DNA of 64,000 bases from Berkiella sp050247135 (lineage in GTDB: Bacteria > Pseudomonadota > Gammaproteobacteria > Berkiellales > Berkiellaceae), in the NCBI GenBank assembly GCA_050247135.1, contig JBFWUT010000013.1, positions 7,391 through 71,390 on the forward strand. Direction: 5' to 3'. The translations under genes and the position numbers were made by a program. A model generated the notes under the pieces. That model saw only the letters and a list, made by a program, of their open reading frames with translations. It was not told the origin of the DNA and did not search any database. Within the stretch, counting starts at the first letter, position 1. Each line of letters opens with the position of its first letter. This document shows, piece by piece, positions 62,531 to 64,000 of this stretch.

Positions 62531-63657
62531 GTCACAGATCCCTTAATGAGTATTTTCTTCAATTTATCACTCACCGCTTTCATTTCATTTTGCGTTAATG
62601 CTAAACCGCTGGGAATATAAATACCTTGCCTTGCTAAATGTTCGGCAACGGGATAGCGCTCGTCTTTGAACAAGCCCATTTTAAGTAACACTGGCTGCTG
62701 ATGCATAGGATAGAAAAAGGCGCGGGTCCCAATCCCCTCTTGATGCAGCTGTTGCATCAGTTCCTTACCACTCATTACTTTATCATCTAACACAATACCA
62801 TAAACCCAATAGATGTTTTGTGCGTAAGCCGTTTTAGCAAGTGGCCGCGTGAGTTCTTTGATGTCGGCTAAGCATTCATCATAATAGCGACCCATCAAGC
62901 GTTTTCGTTCAATAAATTCGCCAATACGCTCAAGTTGTGCAACACCAACCGCCGCTTGTAAATTGCTCATCCGGAAATTCCAGCCTAGCTCCTCGTGCAG
63001 ATAACGCTGCTTAGGTTCAAAAGCCAAGTTACGCAATAATTGGCACTTATCTCGAATAGACTCATCGTCCATGAGCACCATGCCACCTTCGCCGGTCGTC
63101 ACTAGTTTATTAGGATAAAAACTAAACGTACTGATTTCACCAAAACTACCGCAAGGCTTGCCATAATAGGTTTGCCCGTGCATTTCAGCAGCATCTTCAA
63201 TGATTTTGAGATCGTATTTTTGTGCTAAAGCGATAATCGGGTTCATATCAACCGGTAAACCGTAAGTATGTACCACCATAATCGCTTTGGTTTTGTCAGT
63301 GATTTTCGCCTCAATTTGGGCGATATCCATGTTCCAGGTGATGGGATCACTATCCACTAAAACTGGCTTAGCCCCCAAGCGTATTGCTGCCAAGGCGCAG
63401 GAAATAATGGTAAAGGTGGGCATAATAACTTCATCACCAGGGCCAATGCCAATTGCCTTCAAAGCCAATTCCAAAGCAACAGTGCCATTGCAAACCGCGA
63501 CACCATGTTCACGCCCCATTATGCGTGAAAAATTATCTTCCAACTTTTTAACAAAAGGGCCTTCAGAGGAGATCCATCCCGTATCAATACATTCATTCAA
63601 ATATTTTTTTTCGTTACCGTTAAGTAAAGGCGTATTGACTGCAATAAAATTGTCCAT
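62524..63657 (-). CDS. DegT/DnrJ/EryC1/StrS-family sugar aminotransferase
   Basis: A 377-residue PLP enzyme that aminates a keto-sugar nucleotide. Motifs: GTVALELALKAIGIGPGDEV, PTFTIISCALAAIRLGAKPV, IIEDAAEMHGQTYYGKPCG and the PLP Schiff-base Lys in FSFYPNKLVTTGEGGMVL. NFRMSNLQAAVGVAQLERI is a further family signature. The product is an amino sugar for the surface glycan, perhaps acted on by the methyltransferases downstream. It directly follows the cupin gene (1 base gap). Confidence 0.92.
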   Translation of the reverse strand: MDNFIAVNTPLLNGNEKKYLNECIDTGWISSEGPFVKKLEDNFSRIMGREHGVAVCNGTVALELALKAIGIGPGDEVIMPTFTIISCALAAIRLGAKPVLVDSDPITWNMDIAQIEAKITDKTKAIMVVHTYGLPVDMNPIIALAQKYDLKIIEDAAEMHGQTYYGKPCGSFGEISTFSFYPNKLVTTGEGGMVLMDDESIRDKCQLLRNLAFEPKQRYLHEELGWNFRMSNLQAAVGVAQLERIGEFIERKRLMGRYYDECLADIKELTRPLAKTAYAQNIYWVYGIVLDDKVMSGKELMQQLHQEGIGTRAFFYPMHQQPVLLKMGLFKDERYPVAEHLARQGIYIPSGLALTQNEMKAVSDKLKKILIKGSVTC

Positions 63658-63658
63658 A

Positions 63659-64000
63659 TTAACCTTCTATCAATACCTGTTCTTTAGCAATGGCAGTAAA
63701 ACGAGTTTTGTCTTGTTCGCCCGCATAAGGACCTTGTTTCACTTCAAACATTTCAACCGCCTCAATGACCTCAAAACCATGTCCACCTTTGGCTAATAAG
63801 ATAACATCATGAGCTTGCAACAACCGGCTACTCAAATAGTTTTTATTATCATCATAAAAATCAACCCGCAACTTGCCAGATTTTATAAATAACACTTCTT
63901 GGGTATAGCTCACCTGCCTGGGTACAGGATTATGCACATGGGGTTGGATCATTTTTCCTTTGGGATGACTCATATAAGCTAACTGCTGAGAAAAATCATC
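63659..64000 (-). CDS. Cupin-like sugar-locus protein (5' end outside window)
   Basis: The frame is open to the window edge (it reads DDFSQQLAYMSHPKGK), so the ATG at 63973 is internal and the gene is truncated by the window. The cupin core has the metal-ligand-like HVHNPVPRQ, QEVLFIKSGKLRVDFYDD, LLQAHDVILLAKGGHGFEV and a conserved end VKQGPYAGEQDKTRF. Such proteins are common beside DegT aminotransferases in O-antigen loci and may be sugar isomerases or regulatory; the reaction here is not readable. Confidence 0.75.
   Translation of the reverse strand, partial: DDFSQQLAYMSHPKGKMIQPHVHNPVPRQVSYTQEVLFIKSGKLRVDFYDDNKNYLSSRLLQAHDVILLAKGGHGFEVIEAVEMFEVKQGPYAGEQDKTRFTAIAKEQVLIEG

Overview
The window looks like chromosomal DNA of a gammaproteobacterium with an intracellular or host-associated lifestyle. 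This rests on standard gammaproteobacterial housekeeping genes and gene orders (mutS, fadE, minCDE, fadD, ffs-dnaX-ybaB-recR-htpG), mixed with eukaryote-like or effector-like genes: a Ser/Thr kinase, long coiled-coil proteins, a possible permuted papain-like protein, a possible RhoGAP-like protein and a very large autotransporter. The Legionellales (Legionella, Coxiella, Aquicella or Berkiella relatives) are my best guess, but no marker here fixes the genus.

Layout. 1-11.4 kb is mostly housekeeping: the end of mutS, a DUF945 protein, fadE, a membrane-anchored protein with a Pro/Ala/Glu repeat tail, minCDE and fadD. 11.5-25 kb is an accessory region. It starts with a 59-residue ORF behind a near-consensus sigma70 promoter, whose N-terminus resembles a double-glycine-type leader. 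It continues with a 610-aa coiled-coil protein, a small membrane protein, an 800-aa effector-like protein, a REP-associated tyrosine transposase framed by its own palindromes, a 1741-aa autotransporter with Rickettsia Sca/rOmp-like passenger repeats, a 365-aa RhoGAP-like candidate and a 177-aa unknown. 25-29.5 kb holds a glycine-zipper lipoprotein, a CPA1 antiporter, a GT-A-like protein and the kinase. 29.4-34.2 kb holds a lysine-catabolism pair (ALDH7 and a saccharopine dehydrogenase family protein), a divergent amino-acid permease and a VUT-family transporter. 34.2-38.9 kb is the conserved htpG-recR-ybaB-dnaX cluster next to the 4.5S SRP RNA gene.

39-64 kb is a large surface-glycan locus: about eight glycosyltransferases, an SDR epimerase, UDP-glucose dehydrogenase plus UDP-glucuronate decarboxylase (a UDP-xylose route), SAM and FkbM methyltransferases, a DegT/DnrJ aminotransferase and cupin, a GtrA flippase-like protein, polytopic membrane proteins, and a carbamoyltransferase-SxtJ-DUF5989-SGNH hydrolase-GNAT cassette. 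A DUF3302-HlyD pair lies inside it behind two CsoR-type palindromes. Many genes overlap by 4-20 nt, indicating tight operons.

Small dispersed palindromic repeats occur at 1181, 9699, 25511 and 56165. No tRNA, rRNA or CRISPR array was recognised. Functional calls come from motif recognition by eye; no database search was run.
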